The notes under the pieces are model-generated. The model searched no databases. It worked only from the letters and a program-made list of their open reading frames with translations, and had not been told where the DNA came from. Shown one piece after another: positions 32,841 to 44,683 of a stretch of DNA of 64,000 bases. The first letter of the stretch is position 1; each line of letters opens with the position of its first letter. The DNA lies in contig JAAVVG010000009.1 in assembly GCA_012976225.1 (NCBI GenBank), forward strand, positions 558,001 through 622,000, read 5' to 3'. The stretch comes from Golubevia sp. BC0850. Lineage: Eukaryota; Basidiomycota; Exobasidiomycetes; Golubeviales; Golubeviaceae. The translations under genes were made by a program, and so were the position numbers.

Positions 32841-35800
32841 ATGTCGGCCTCTATCAAGGCAGCCATAGCAGCGAAAAGAGCTGCAGCTTCAACTTCACCT
32901 ACAAAGGAAGAATCTGGTTTCACCATCACTCCATTAGGTTCTCCAAAGAAACAACCAAAGAGTGATCTTCAAGAGGAATTGAAAAGAGAAATGGAAGCTG
33001 CTCTCTCTGTCAGTCAACAAACTGAAGAATCCGCTTTGAGTAAAGCTTGCTCATCAGGTCAGTATTACTCTCCAATTTGATGAAATGCCATCTGTATTCA
33101 GTAGAGTGGGATCAAAGTGGTCCTATCATTTTAGACACGTTCACATTTGCTGCGTCGAGGCAGATATGCTCTATCCACAGAGATTTGGAGTGAAGGGCTG
33201 CTGAAGATGAGGACATATAGAAGCAAATGCACAATTGGAAAATTTTACATCTGTAGCGAAGCATCTGTTGCGAATTGATGGATGCATCCTATCTCACTGC
33301 TCTATCGCGTTCTCTAACCTCCTCTCCTTCCTTTTGACTCTCTTAGGTCGATTGGTTCTCTCTTCTCGTTCTCCAGCTCTCGCTAGAATTCCACCTTCAG
33401 TCTACTCTCTATTAGGAGAAGACACACCGAGTTGGTATTCTCAAGCTACCCAATCTCCCTGGTATGATCGAGCAGATGTGACTTCTCTTATCCTCAGCAC
33501 TAACGAGATTGAGGAGGTGGAGGATAAGATTGGACAATTTGAGCTTTTACAGAGGGTTGATGTGAGTTACTGAGGTTATGTGATTGAGTTACGAAGGAGG
33601 GGAGGAGAAGTGAGAAAGAGGTTTGAGAGATGTTCCTCTCTACTCTACTCTGGGGGCCTGGATGATCACTTGCAGCCTGGATCTCTCCACTCCGGGACTC
33701 TTATCACTGCTGTTAGAGGACTGGGTGATGTCTTAGAATTCCGAGGCTGATCTCTATCTTGGGCCTCCTTATCGTTCTCTTCAATTCCCTCAAAAACCAA
33801 TCACAGCTTCACAGCAACAAACTCAATCAACTACCTTCTTCAATCTCTCATTTAACCAACATGAAACATTTGATCCTCTCTCGTAATCGATTCTCTGAAT
33901 TTCCCTCAAGTTTATTAACTCTAGACAATCTGGTTTCTTTAGATCTCTCTTATAACAATTTAACTTCCCTTTGGAAAGATTCAGACATTCTTTCCTCTCG
34001 AGAAGTGAGAGAGAAATGGGAAAAGGAAAACGCAGAAGAAGAAGGTGGAGTTTGGGCTGGTTTGATTGCTAAAACTGGATCTCCAGTTAAGAAGATTGGA
34101 CCACCTCAACCTTTTGAAAGGAGTTTACCTCTTAGAAGTCTTAGAAGTTTGAATTTGAGTAACAACAAGTTGAAGAACTTTAACTTCGGTATCAAGTCTA
34201 CTTTGAGACGTAAAGGAAATGTTGAAGATGAAGAACCAGTTGACATGAGTTTCCCTCCAAGAATCAATTCTTTAGATTTAAGTGACAATTTACTTTCTGG
34301 ACCATTGGAATTGAAAGCCTTCAAAAATTTAGAAGAATTAAAACATTTAGCTTTGGGTGGAAATGGAATTTCAGATGACGTTTTCTTACCTCTAGTGGTC
34401 GAGGGAGAAGGTTCAGAGATTAATCAAGTCTTAAAGAATTTACAGAATTTAGATCTTTCAAGATGTGAAATCGATGATTTGACAAAGATCGAAACTTTCT
34501 TTGCAAGTTCTAGAACTAGAGCTTTGGGAGAAGAAGAATCTGAAGAATCGAAAACTGATTCGGAATCTGAACCTACTCCAATTGCAGCTGTTGGAGTCCT
34601 TAGAAGACAACTTATTAGAGCTCCAGGTCAACAACCGGAGACTTCTATCAATCCATTCAATGCTCCTCCCAAGTCGGAGATTCCACAGCTGTTCGTCATC
34701 CTCGAGAGGAATCCGCTCAGAGAGGAACTCTTCAGGAGGAAGAGAGGACCTAGCACCTTAGCTGGAGGAAGAACTGTGAGAGCCGTCTCTTCAGGAGTTA
34801 CAGATGCTGTCAACGGAGCTGGTTCGAGCTCTAAGGATACTGCCGCTGCTGAAAGCTCCAGCTCAAATAGGACCTCTCCTCCGATTCACGACGCCTTTAT
34901 AGATCCAGCTATCGCCTCTCAAGGATTCGCAAGACCTATCTCTACAAGTCAGAATCCTTCTCTTCCAGCAAAGCCAGCTCCAGCAAAAGAGGAGTGGGAA
35001 ATTCAAGCGGAACAAGGACTGATGAGTGAAGGAGCCCGAAGAAGAATGAGAGCAGAAGCTGCTCGTAGAGAAAGAGAAGCCAGCTCAGATGCTGCTGCCA
35101 CCTCAAGCAACGAACTCTCCAGAGGTAGAGGAAAGAATACTACTGGACTTTCAGATTGGGATGGAGAACCTGCTCCAACTTCTGGTAGTAGGAGTAGAGG
35201 AAGGGGTACGTCAAAGTCTCGAACAGGTAACAATGGCACGGGGAATGATCAAGATGGAGATGAAGAGGATTTTTTAGAGGGAGATGAAAGTTTACTTACT
35301 TTACAAGAAGGCTCTACTGCTTTAAGTACCGCAAAACTTTCAACTAAGAAGAAGGAAGCTCTAGGTCAAGTCCCTTGTAAATTCTTTAGGAGCGCAGGTT
35401 GCTCTGCTCAAGATTCTTGTCCTTTTGCTCATACTATGCCTGGTGAAGGGATTCAGAAAGCTACTTGTCAATGGTATTTGAAGGGAAGCTGTAGATTCGG
35501 TCATAAATGCGCTTTGGCTCATGTTTTGCCAGGACAGTACGTGTCTTCTCTTTTCTCTCTCTCCCTCGTCGTTGGAAGGAGGATTCATTCCCCGTGCCAA
35601 ACTAGAGGCGAAGTTGGAGTTCCTCTCCAGATTGATTTACTGATATCTTCGTGTCTTTTCATCTTCTTCTCCCAGGCCTATAAGCATGGACCGGAAGAAC
35701 AAGAGAGCGGCTCAACAGGCTCAGAGTGGAAAAGGAGGTGGGGGAGGAGCTGCAAATGGAGCGAGCGGGAGTGGAGGAGCGAGAAAGGAAAGAGGGGAAA

Positions 35801-37413
35801 GAGAGGACGCTCAATGGGATCAACATGCAACACATCAACAAGGTGGAAACGGAGCCCAATTCGCAAACGGAGGTCACAGAGATCATGATTTCCCTTTCGG
35901 TCTGCCAGACGACATGATGTCTCCCGGCTACTCTCAAACAAATCAAGTTCAAGATCCCAGCTATGGTCAAGTCAACGGAAATGGAAGTAGAGAAGCATCT
36001 TCCTCGTCACTTCATCGATCTCTTCTCGCTGGGGAAGCCAACACTTCTCCTTCTCAGCAGCGACCGATGTCAGTTCCTCGAGGGACCAACACTACTCCTT
36101 CAAGATCGACAGCTATGGATCGAGGAAGGGTCTCTATGGATGCTGGAATTCCCGTTGGTAGTCCTTCTGCCTTTGGAACTTCTCCTTTCAGTCATCCGGG
36201 TGGTCATTCTCTCTTCTTTGGAAGTCAGGATGACGAAGGTGCTGGACCTTTCGCTAGGATGAGTCATAATAGTAGAAGCATGGGTCAATTCGAAGATTCC
36301 CAGGCGCGAGCCAGATGGTATGGAAGCGTCGGCGTCGGAGGAGCTCATGCTAGAGAAGAAGAGTTGGGTGGAGATCTAAACGAAGAAGATTTCGTTCCCT
36401 CAAGTCTCTCGGATCTTCTCACTCCTGCCGAATTGGAACGTAGAGGAAGGAGTTCCAGAAGCAATGCTCAGCCAAGTCTCAGCACTTCGACTCAGAGCAT
36501 GCCAGCTCAAGGTGGAGGTCAGGGTAGCTTATGGGATCTCAATCTTCGAACCAATGGTCCTTCGGCAGGAGACGATCTTTTGAGCACAAGCAATCACTCG
36601 GCTGCTTTCCTATCCAATGGTAGGAACTACGAAGATGCTTCCTATTCGATTGGAAGACTTCCTTTAGGTCCGGAATCAAGAGTCGAACCGGCTGGCTTGG
36701 GTGGAATGGGTTCAGTTCAGCTCGGAGGTCAAGCTTATAGTCACGCTCCAGGTCAATCTTTACCTCAAGGACTGGCAGCTGGTCTAAGTCGTTTACATCT
36801 AGGATCCTCATCTGGTGGAGTGGCCGAAGCTATGAGGAATGCCAATTCTGGTGATGGTTCTTCTGCAATCGGTCCAGGTTCTTCAAATCCACTTCTATCA
36901 GTCTCTGGTACAGCTTCAAATCAAACTCTAACTTCTTCTTTAGGAATGGTAAGGCTTCAAGCTGGAATGAGAATGGATTCTTATGGAAATGGAAGTAATT
37001 ATGAGGAATTAGGTCCAATTGCTCCTTCTTCGATTTTACCTCATAGACCTTCTCCTTTAAGTTTGGCCGCTTCTAGATCTCAAACTAATAGTTATGGTCA
37101 AAGTTTGTCTAACAGCCATCATAGCGCTTTTGGAACTAGTCCTTTCTCTGCTACTGGAAGCGTCGGTGGTGCTTTTCCTTCTTCGTTTGGTAATAACAAT
37201 AATAACAATCAACACCAAGATGGTATTGCAGTTCCTTCAAGTCCAAGTAATAGTCAACCTCATTCGGGTGGAATGCATATGTTGTCTCATCCTAGAAAAA
37301 GACCTGAAATGGATAGGATTAGAAGTGGTGCACCTCCTCCTGGATCCCCTCTCTCTTATCCAACTAAAGAAGAATCTGAGATGGAGGAAGAAGCTATCTT
37401 CGAACTTGAATAA
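32841..37413 (+). CDS. Leucine-rich repeat protein continuous with a double CCCH zinc-finger protein
   Basis: Four phase-compatible exons (32841-33057, 33347-33561, 33807-35536, 35676-37413) give 1,299 residues. Residues about 75-260 are leucine-rich repeats (LHSNKLNQLPSSISHLTNMK, then LSRNRFSEFPSSLL and LDLSYNNLTSL). A disordered region with WEIQAEQGLMSEGARRRMRAE follows. Exon 3 then enters two CCCH fingers (CKFFRSAGCSAQDSCPFAH and CQWYLKGSCRFGHKCALAH, both C-x7-C-x5-C-x3-H), and exon 4 begins MDRKNKRAAQ, a sequence I associate with fungal CCCH RNA-binding proteins. The rest is long, Gly/Ser/Asn-rich and disordered. LRR and CCCH parts are usually separate proteins. Here no stop, and no ATG after the LRR-associated segment and before the fingers, separates them, so a genuine fusion is the simplest reading. 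An unrecognised intron could still divide them. Confidence 0.75.
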
Positions 37414-38013
37414 TTTACTGTTTAATCAATTCTCTCTACTTCTCTTCCCTTGATTCTTTATCTTCTCTATCGCTCCGTGATCAATTCTCCCAACCCAACC
37501 CAACCCCAAGAGTCACCTCTCTCTCACAGTTCTTCTGGCCCGTTCTTGCTTCCCTTCCTAACATCTATAGAATTCGCTTGCATTCAAATCCAGTTCTTTC
37601 ACCTCTTTATTCCCGCTTATTTCTGTTTCAGGCTTCCCTCTCTCTTTCTCTCTTGTCCTTCTGACTTTTTGTTGATCCTAGCTTTCTAGTTCTTCGTCCT
37701 TTTGATCCTCCTCTTTTGCTTCTCTTGTTTCATCCTCTTTATAACGCTTATTCGTTCATCGCCCCCCCCCAAAGTAACACTCTTGCCTTATTCTTTGTTT
37801 ATTGAGCCTACAAAAATAATCCATATCAGGCTCTTTTGTCTTGACGATCTTCTTCTATCGCTGAAACCTCTTGTCTGGCTTTATAGGGATTGAAACTTTG
37901 ATACTACAAAGAGGCTAAAGAGAGAGAAGAGAGAGCCGCGAGAAATCCTTCTCATCTTCTCACCTTCTCGCCTTCTCACTTCACCACTTCACCACTTCAC
38001 ATCCTCTCAGGAC
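37414..38013 (+). other. 3' untranslated region and C/T-rich promoter
   Basis: About 600 bp between two plus-strand genes. The plus strand is pyrimidine-rich throughout, with a run of nine or more C at about 37762. The last 80 bp contains short CTTCACCA-like repeats before the ATG at 38014. No gene seen. Confidence 0.4.
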
Positions 38014-39485
38014 ATGTCTGCCTCACATTCTCTGCCAGTAGTAGTCTTCGAGCTCTCGAAGTCTCTGAGAGAGGTCTTCGAATCCCGGAGAGGTAGCAGA
38101 GATGGCAACAAAGCCCGAATGAAAAAGAGGAAGCTTTCGCCAAAGGTCATCTCGAACCTTTCGCTGGAGATTTGGCTGGTTGCTATTGGATGTAGGTGAG
38201 TATGCAATCTCTTCAGATCGGTGAATTCACTTCACCTTTTTCGAAGGCAAAAAAGCTGAATTGTGGCATTTCGTAACTTCGTTATACTTTCGATAGGACT
38301 GCACATTTGATCGATTCTTTCCAAGCCGAATTGTCTGACTGTCAAGATATCTGTCGAGCTCTGAAGCAAGTGGGTAGATTGGCATCTGATTTAGTTTCTT
38401 TTCTTCAAACAGAGAGGAGAGCTACTCTTGAAAGAGTACTGACAATCCGTCCTTTCCCTTTCATCAGGTCGAAACGCTGTCTCACCTCATCGTCCTTGTG
38501 GATTCGCGATCTGGCCAGACCTTCGTCGTCAACTCAGAACTTCTGTCCCGGATAGACTTAGAGGGTGACCAAAATGATAGGTCGAGGCGAAGAAGGTACA
38601 TAGACGTAAGGGAAGGGTCTGAGGCTGCCAAAGTTCTTGTGAGTGAAGCGATTTGGTCTTTCCCTGCTATTCTCCCTTTCAGTACAGCAAATTTCGGATC
38701 TCATTCATGATATCTTCTCTACTTGAAAATGGTACACGCAGGATGGACCTCCCTCAAACTTGTATCGAATTCTCGAAGGTCTCCTTTACTTTTCGAAGCA
38801 GCGGACAGCATACCTTTCACCTCAAGTCATTTCTTTGGACTACAAAGGTACTTTCAGCTCAGAAGCTTCAATAGGAGTCGCTGGCTATCTCTTAGATTAC
38901 CCGTCGATTTATCTATTGGACGTTGAGATGGATCAAGAAGCGGAATTCGAGCTTCGAATGGTCGAGGATGAGAAAAGTGAGTAGTAACAGGACTTTTCAA
39001 GCTCTTCTTAAATTGACATGCTTATCCAAAGTCCTACTAGCCTTACTCTTGCTGAACCCCTCTTTCTCAACCTGTTCAGTACTGGAAGACCACGATGCAG
39101 AGCAAAATTTCACCGAACCGTTGCGTAATAATTTGGGAGGTCAAGATCTGGTACTGTTTCAATCTTTCCTTTCGATTGAAGATTTTCAGTGAGTCATAAG
39201 CCCCCATACCAGGCTCAAGGAACCTCCAGGCTGATCCCTTTGTCCTTCTCACGTAGACATCCTCTCAGCTCCTTCACTACCCCAAAAGCATGCCTTTCAT
39301 CTGCAGAAACTGATAAAATGTCTTCAGATATGGAGAGCCAGTTGAAAAAGAGACTTGATCTTGCTTTGGAGAAAATCGAGAGGGGACCGAAATCACAAGG
39401 GGAAGTCGAGCTGGGAGATTGGATTCGAAAGATGACTCCGAATGTAAAAACTTCGGTCGTCAATCTGTCCAGTATTGCTTTGTAG
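38014..39485 (+). CDS. UPF0739/DUF4504-like protein (tentative)
   Basis: Six exons (38014-38195, 38297-38369, 38468-38638, 38742-38976, 39080-39188, 39257-39485) join in phase to 332 residues. Two stretches recall the uncharacterised UPF0739 (human C1orf74) family: LSLEIWLVAIGCRTAHLID near residue 50, and SPQVISLDYKGTFS with GVAGYLLDYPSIYLLD near 200, where the family has a (L/Y)GYPVVY element. Function is unknown. There is no signal peptide or membrane segment; the N-terminus has a basic run (RMKKRKLSPK) that could be a nuclear signal, and the C-terminus is helical. Splice sites are canonical. The family link rests on short motifs and should be treated as a hypothesis. Confidence 0.65.
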
Positions 39486-39572
39486 AACTGTGAATGAGAT
39501 GATCTGAGACTGAGGTGCAATAGAAACTAAGAAGCTGGCTTGAATTTAGAGAGAACAAGTATTGCAGTCTCC

Positions 39573-42175
39573 CTAGTCCATCCTCAATCCCAACTGCTTC
39601 CAAGTGCTCAATCTTTCCTCCTCCATCTCCCTTTCTCTCATCACGGCGCCCCAACCTTGAGCTGCGTAGGAAAAAGAATGTAAGAAAAGGAGAACAAAAG
39701 TGGGTGGCCGGGAAGAGGGGAACTACTCACCGTCAAACTCAGGGGCCCCTCCAGCAAGCGCTAAAGCTTGTCCCAGGTGACCCAATCCCAAATTCGTGGT
39801 AGCATCTTCTGGGTTTCCCATGAAAGGAACCAAAGCTACTTCAGAGACTCTAGCAGCCAATGATCGAATTGCCTTAGCTTCATCGGGTCCAATCCTCAAA
39901 CCTAAGGAAAGAATCTCCTTCTCAGTGATAACCTTTTTCTTCCTTCCAGTTCCACCGGAACTAGAGGTCCCAATTTCTGGAATTTGATTCTTCTGCTTGA
40001 GATGATTGGAATACGAAGAGTTGTTGTTATCGTTATGAGCGTTGGTAGAACTTTGAGTTGAAACCCCCAGAATCAACTCCAGAGCTGAGATTCTGTGATC
40101 ATCGGTTGGAAGAGAATCTAAACCTCTTAGGGCTCGCTTCAGGGAGATCGAGGTCATCAGAGGGTCGTTGAGTTCTGAAGAGATTCCATGTCCAGAGAGT
40201 AACCTTCTCATGGAAGGATCGGTGGCTAGAGCTTCCAGTTGAATCCGACGTAGAGGTTTGGGTTCGTCTCGTCGAAGAGGGTCTAGATAGATCAAGGCTG
40301 AAGGTTCCGGAGGAAAGATAAGAGAGGAGATCTTCTTCTTCCCTTCGGGTTTTGCTTCAGTTGTGATCAAAGATCTTGCTCCTGGAACTTCTGTCGATGG
40401 AACGGAAGATGAACCTCCTGGGACTATAGGAGCTGAGATGATCGGCTCCTCTGCTGTCTCATCTTGCTCAGCATTTCCACTTTCGGCAGGGGTTTCACTG
40501 ATCACTTGAATGAGAGATCCCTTCCCATCCTCCTTCTTCTCTACATCACCCGACTGATTGTCCTCGCCGGGCTCTATCTCCAAAGCGACCCCTTCCAACC
40601 ATCGATTCTGAACCAAGAAACGAACGCATTGAGAGACAGCACTGACATGTTGAGAGATCTCCGCTCTCAGTAGCGCAAGTTCTAGTTGAGGAGCTTCGAA
40701 GGGATTTCGGGGTTGCGGTCGAGGATGAGGCCTATTCTTGATGAGTGAAGTAGAATTGGAAGTTGAGTTGCCTTTGGAATCCGGTCTCTCATGTCGTTTC
40801 CTGCACGTTTCTCCGAAAGAGCATGAGCCTTTGAGGAAGAAAGAGCATAGAGGTCTCTTGTCTTGCTTGGCATTGGAAGTAGGTCTGCTCGTAGGAAGTT
40901 CTTTGCTAGAAGCGGTCAATGGAGCTCCATCTTCTGGGAGAGGTATCTTCGAAGAGACAGCGTCCAAGACAGGATCCATGTCTGAATCTGAATCATCTAG
41001 TAATCCATCTGGATCAGCTTCTGCTTCTCCTCTAGCTTCTGCTTCATCAGAATCTAAATCTTCGTCGTCCTCAGAGGCGGAATCGCTTTCAGAGTTTGAT
41101 CCTTCATCTTCAAGGTCCCTCTTCCTCTTTCCAATTTGTTCCTTCGAATTGTCTCCTTGTCCTCCAGCAGCTCGATCCCTATGATTAGAGCTTCTTACTT
41201 CTCCTCTAGCTTTGGCATCAGCTTCCTCTTGCAGCTTCTTTTCAAGGACAGAAGCTCTTGGCCAACGTTTGCGCCTCTCCTCCCTCCAATACTCTATCAG
41301 GGCAGGAGTTGATAGAGAAATATTGAGTCCAGGTATCAGAGAAAGGGCACTAAGAGAGAGAGGGGGTGTAAAGATGAGCTTTGGAAATCTTTCTAAACCT
41401 CCCCACTGCACCTTCTTCTTTCCTTCCTAACTATCATCGCAGAAACTAACCTTTCATCCTCTTCTTCATCATCATCATCTCTTCCCTTTCGTTTCTTCTC
41501 CTTCTTTCTCCTTTCCTTCTCTTCTTCTATGAGCATTGGGTCCAACCTCTTCAATTCCTCCTCTCCACCTTGAGGGAATATGAGATGTCTATCAGCTTTA
41601 TGAAGAATCAAAGCTAGAGATTGATCTGTCTTATAGGTGCATTGATCGAAGTCACAAGAGAGTGGACCAGAATTTCCATCAGTGACACCTCTTGGAAGAG
41701 AAGTGGAAGCTGAATCTCTGGATGAAGAGTTGAAGGATGGCCCACCTCTTGATCCTCTCCCTCTACCCCTTCCTCTTCCCCTTGAATTGACTCTTGAATA
41801 ATCAATTGATTCAGCTCTGTCTGGCGTATCACACGACTGGAACGAGGCAGTACCTCTTGGACCACCTCTGTTTCCACTTGCTCCTCTCCCTCTGCCTCTG
41901 CCTCTACCGTTCCCCCTTGAAGGTCCGGATGGAATTGAATCGTAATTTGAATGAGCCAAAGATGATGAAGGAGTTGTAGGATTGAATTGCTGTTGCTGAG
42001 ACTGATTTAAATTTGAGGGATTGTTGAAATTGGAATTTGTTGGATGGAAACCAGAGTTGAAGTCGTATCTCATCGGAGCAGCTAAAGTTGAGGGCTGGAT
42101 TGAATTGAATTGATTTCCGTAATTGCTGCTGCTTTGCGGATGGGAGGGCATCCCATTCCAATTGGCATTGGACAT
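39573..42175 (-). CDS. NUFIP1: NUFIP1-type box C/D snoRNP assembly factor with a CCCH finger
   Basis: Three minus-strand exons (42175-41451, 41349-39731, 39661-39573) give 810 residues. The N-terminus is Asn/Gln-rich with RGRGRGRG (RGG-like) tracts and a C2H2-like finger (CDFDQCTYKTDQSLALILHK). The exon 2 start carries the NUFIP1 core LIPGLNISLSTPALIEYWRE with RRKRWPRASVLEKK. A CCCH finger (CSFFLKGSCSFGETCRKRH) follows an acidic Ser-rich stretch. The C-terminal third is helical. NUFIP1/Rsa1 acts with the R2TP complex to assemble box C/D snoRNPs in the nucleus. The start at MSNANW is preferred; the frame is open further upstream, but that part lacks a protein-like composition. It faces the Helitron fragment upstream. 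Confidence 0.88.
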
Positions 42176-42434
42176 GGTTGTCAGTGACTTCCATACATAC
42201 TTACAAAACAGACACATTTTTCCAAGCGGTCCTTGCAAGCCTCCTTTCGGCGTCTCCTCCGAGGACCTCGTGGTCGCTCTCTCACCGTGACGCGTGCCCT
42301 CCTCTCCTGCTCTGCTCTTTCGACCTTTTGGGATCTGCTCTCTCTCCGTGAAGTTTGAGTCTTCGAAACCTGATGCCTGAAGCCTTATTCGCCCAGTATA
42401 CGATCCTAGCATTGGACGTGTATTCTTCTTAAAC

Positions 42435-43029
42435 GCTCTTTGGGGGGGGGGAAGAGTTTTGTTGAGGACATGCTTCTTCATTTCTCAAATCTCAAGACTG
42501 ACTCTATAGGTTTGGCCTCTTCAGGTCTTGCTTCCCTCCTTCTTAACAATGGTCAGACAGGGCATTCACTGTTCAATATTCCAGTTGACGATGTTGATGA
42601 AAACACTAGAGACTTGGTCAACAATTCGAGCGCTCTCTTCTGTCTATTGGAAATGATGATGGTGAAGCTCATCATTTGGTGAGTGGATTTGAACTTCCAC
42701 CATCTCTGCTGCCGGCTCTTGCACCAACTAGCACTCACCTGCCTTTCTCTTCACTCAGGGATGAAGCTCCCATGATGCACCATCACTGCTTTCGCATTGC
42801 CGATCAGCCGAGTCGAAGAGCGAAGTTCATTCGAGAACCTTTTGGATCTGTTACTGTTGTTCTATCAGGAGATTGGAGACAATTTCTACCTGTCGTTCCA
42901 GGAGGAATTCCAGGAAGCATCATCAACCATTGCTTATTCAAGACTTCGGCCTGGCTGAAGGTTAGGCAACTCTCTCTGACGATCAAGATGAGACTGAAGG
43001 AGGCTTCAACCGACGTAGCAGAGCAGTAG
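42435..43029 (+). mobile_element. Helitron helicase fragment
   Basis: A stretch of Pif1-type helicase of the Helitron kind. It has the end of a P-loop (GGGKSFVEDML, just after a run of G), SSGLASLLLNNGQTGHSLFNIP (motif Ia region), LIIW joined across a 97-bp intron (42680-42758, GTGAGT to CTCAG) to DEAPMMHHHCF (Walker B and beyond), then VVLSGDWRQFLPVVPGG (motif III) and LTIKMRL. The DEAPMMH and GDxRQxLPVVPxG wording is typical of Helitrons and differs from the cellular PIF1 at 60-63 kb. The Rep domain and the remaining helicase motifs are absent nearby, so this is a truncated remnant rather than an autonomous rolling-circle transposon. No TC...CTRR ends were identified. Confidence 0.7.
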
Positions 43030-44683
43030 AGAGAGAGATGGAGTTCACATCCAAGGAGACGAACGAATTCCAGGATCGACAGCTCATCTCCAAGCTCCAC
43101 CATGTGAACGTCATTTGGTCAACTCAAGATAAGTCTGGAGCGATCTATCGCATCTACAATCATCTCGATCAAATGAATGTAGAAGATGTCGTAGCTCAAG
43201 AACACCAGCTCCCCTTCTTCAAGACCAGGTTCTCCCCTAGAGGTGGTGCGGTATGGGTGTATGGATGTCTCTGGCGTATGATACTGGACGTACCAGTACG
43301 GTTCATTATCGGTATCTGAATTTTTGACATTCTTCTGTCCAGTGTGGATCAGTATGAGACCTGGAAAATCGGACCAGTACAAGTTTGGAATGAAGTGTTA
43401 TGATTCACCTGAGTAAGACGTTCTCCTGCTCATTCTTGGAAGAGTCAGACCCGATCTATTGCCATCTCGAAGTTCGTCAGAAAGACTTAGGCCTGGCAGG
43501 CTCTTCAAAGATGGTTGGAGCCTCTCTTCTCTGGAGCTGTTCATGTCCCCTTGCCACTGAGGCTCTCCGAGAGACGACTCTTCACTCGGTTAGAGTTTTT
43601 CAGGGTCGCTTTGAAGGGATTCAATCTCTTAGAATGGACTAAGAGATACCAGGAAAGAAAAGAAGGAGGCTCGAGGGGAACGAAGTGTGGGGGAAGAAAA
43701 GGAGAATGGTAGAGCACTGAGCGCTGTCGCTTTTGTCCATTCTTTCGGAGGTCAGCGTTTCCTTTGAATAGAACTCTAGCTCTTAAGTATTGTAGGTGGC
43801 AGGTTTTTATGGAACTAGAAGCTCTTTTGAAGGGAAAATCTAGAGCCTCGACACTCAACAGTGCGCTACCTGATTCTCAGCGTATGAGGCGTATCATACT
43901 GCCAGTATCGATATCGTACTGACAGCAGCAAATACGGATCTGTATCATCGCTCTGAGAATCAAGCCGTACCAGTACTGATCAGTTCGCCCCCACGAACGC
44001 AAGAGTCGACAAACTAAAAGCGCTGGCACTTTCGAAGCTTCCAGGTCGAGAGTTGGTTTTTGTCGCCGGGAACAGCATTGGCTCTGACTCCAAATAGATG
44101 ACAATTTGATTTCAGAGAGAATTACCTGACAGCAGTAGGTTTAATCAACTTCTTCGTAAAGAGCTGAGGTTACGACCGCTCTGTCCTCTCATCTTAATGC
44201 GTAAACTTGACCTCCAAAAGGGCCGTTGTAATGGGACAAAATTTCAATTCGTTCGTAGGAGAAATCATCTTCGGATTGTGACTCGAAGTTCACGATTTTT
44301 GGGAAGTGTTGTTGCTATCCCCAGAGTCGACCTTAAGGCAGAAAATAAGATATTATTGCTGAGGAAGGTTGAATTACGAGGAACAAGTTGAATAAAAAGA
44401 AACCGGTTGAATAAAAGGAAGCGATCTCGTCGTTTGTCGCCCTATCTAGTATCTAAAACATCGAGAGATCTACAGCTTCCCAAATCATTTAAATCCCCCC
44501 GCCACTACCCCAGTTTTCTTGTGGGTCAGGTTGCAAGCATGATACAAGGTTCTTGATCGGAAATGCGACTTTACTATTGCGATTCAGGAAGTGACTTCTC
44601 GAGCTCGAGCAGAGATTTCTGCAGAGCTTTCTAGAAGACAGATTCAATTAGATTTAACACATATTAAACACAAAAGATTTTGA
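43030..44683. other. Gene-poor DNA with GTAC-rich inverted repeats
   Basis: No convincing gene. Short frames (43038-43319 and others) lack homology I can see. Two short sequences share GTACCAGTAC (about 43290 and 43969). The second lies next to a 10-bp inverted repeat (TGATTCTCAG at 43871, CTGAGAATCA at 43953) enclosing AT/GTAT-rich DNA. Together with the adjacent Helitron piece this looks like decayed transposon territory. Confidence 0.45.

Noticed and set aside
35659-35970. Minus-strand frame opposite the CCCH-gene tail
   Set aside because: Shadow of the Gly/Ser/Gln-rich coding strand.
40738-41184. Plus-strand Ser/Glu-rich frame opposite NUFIP1
   Set aside because: Antisense of the acidic Ser-rich part of NUFIP1; codons mirror it.
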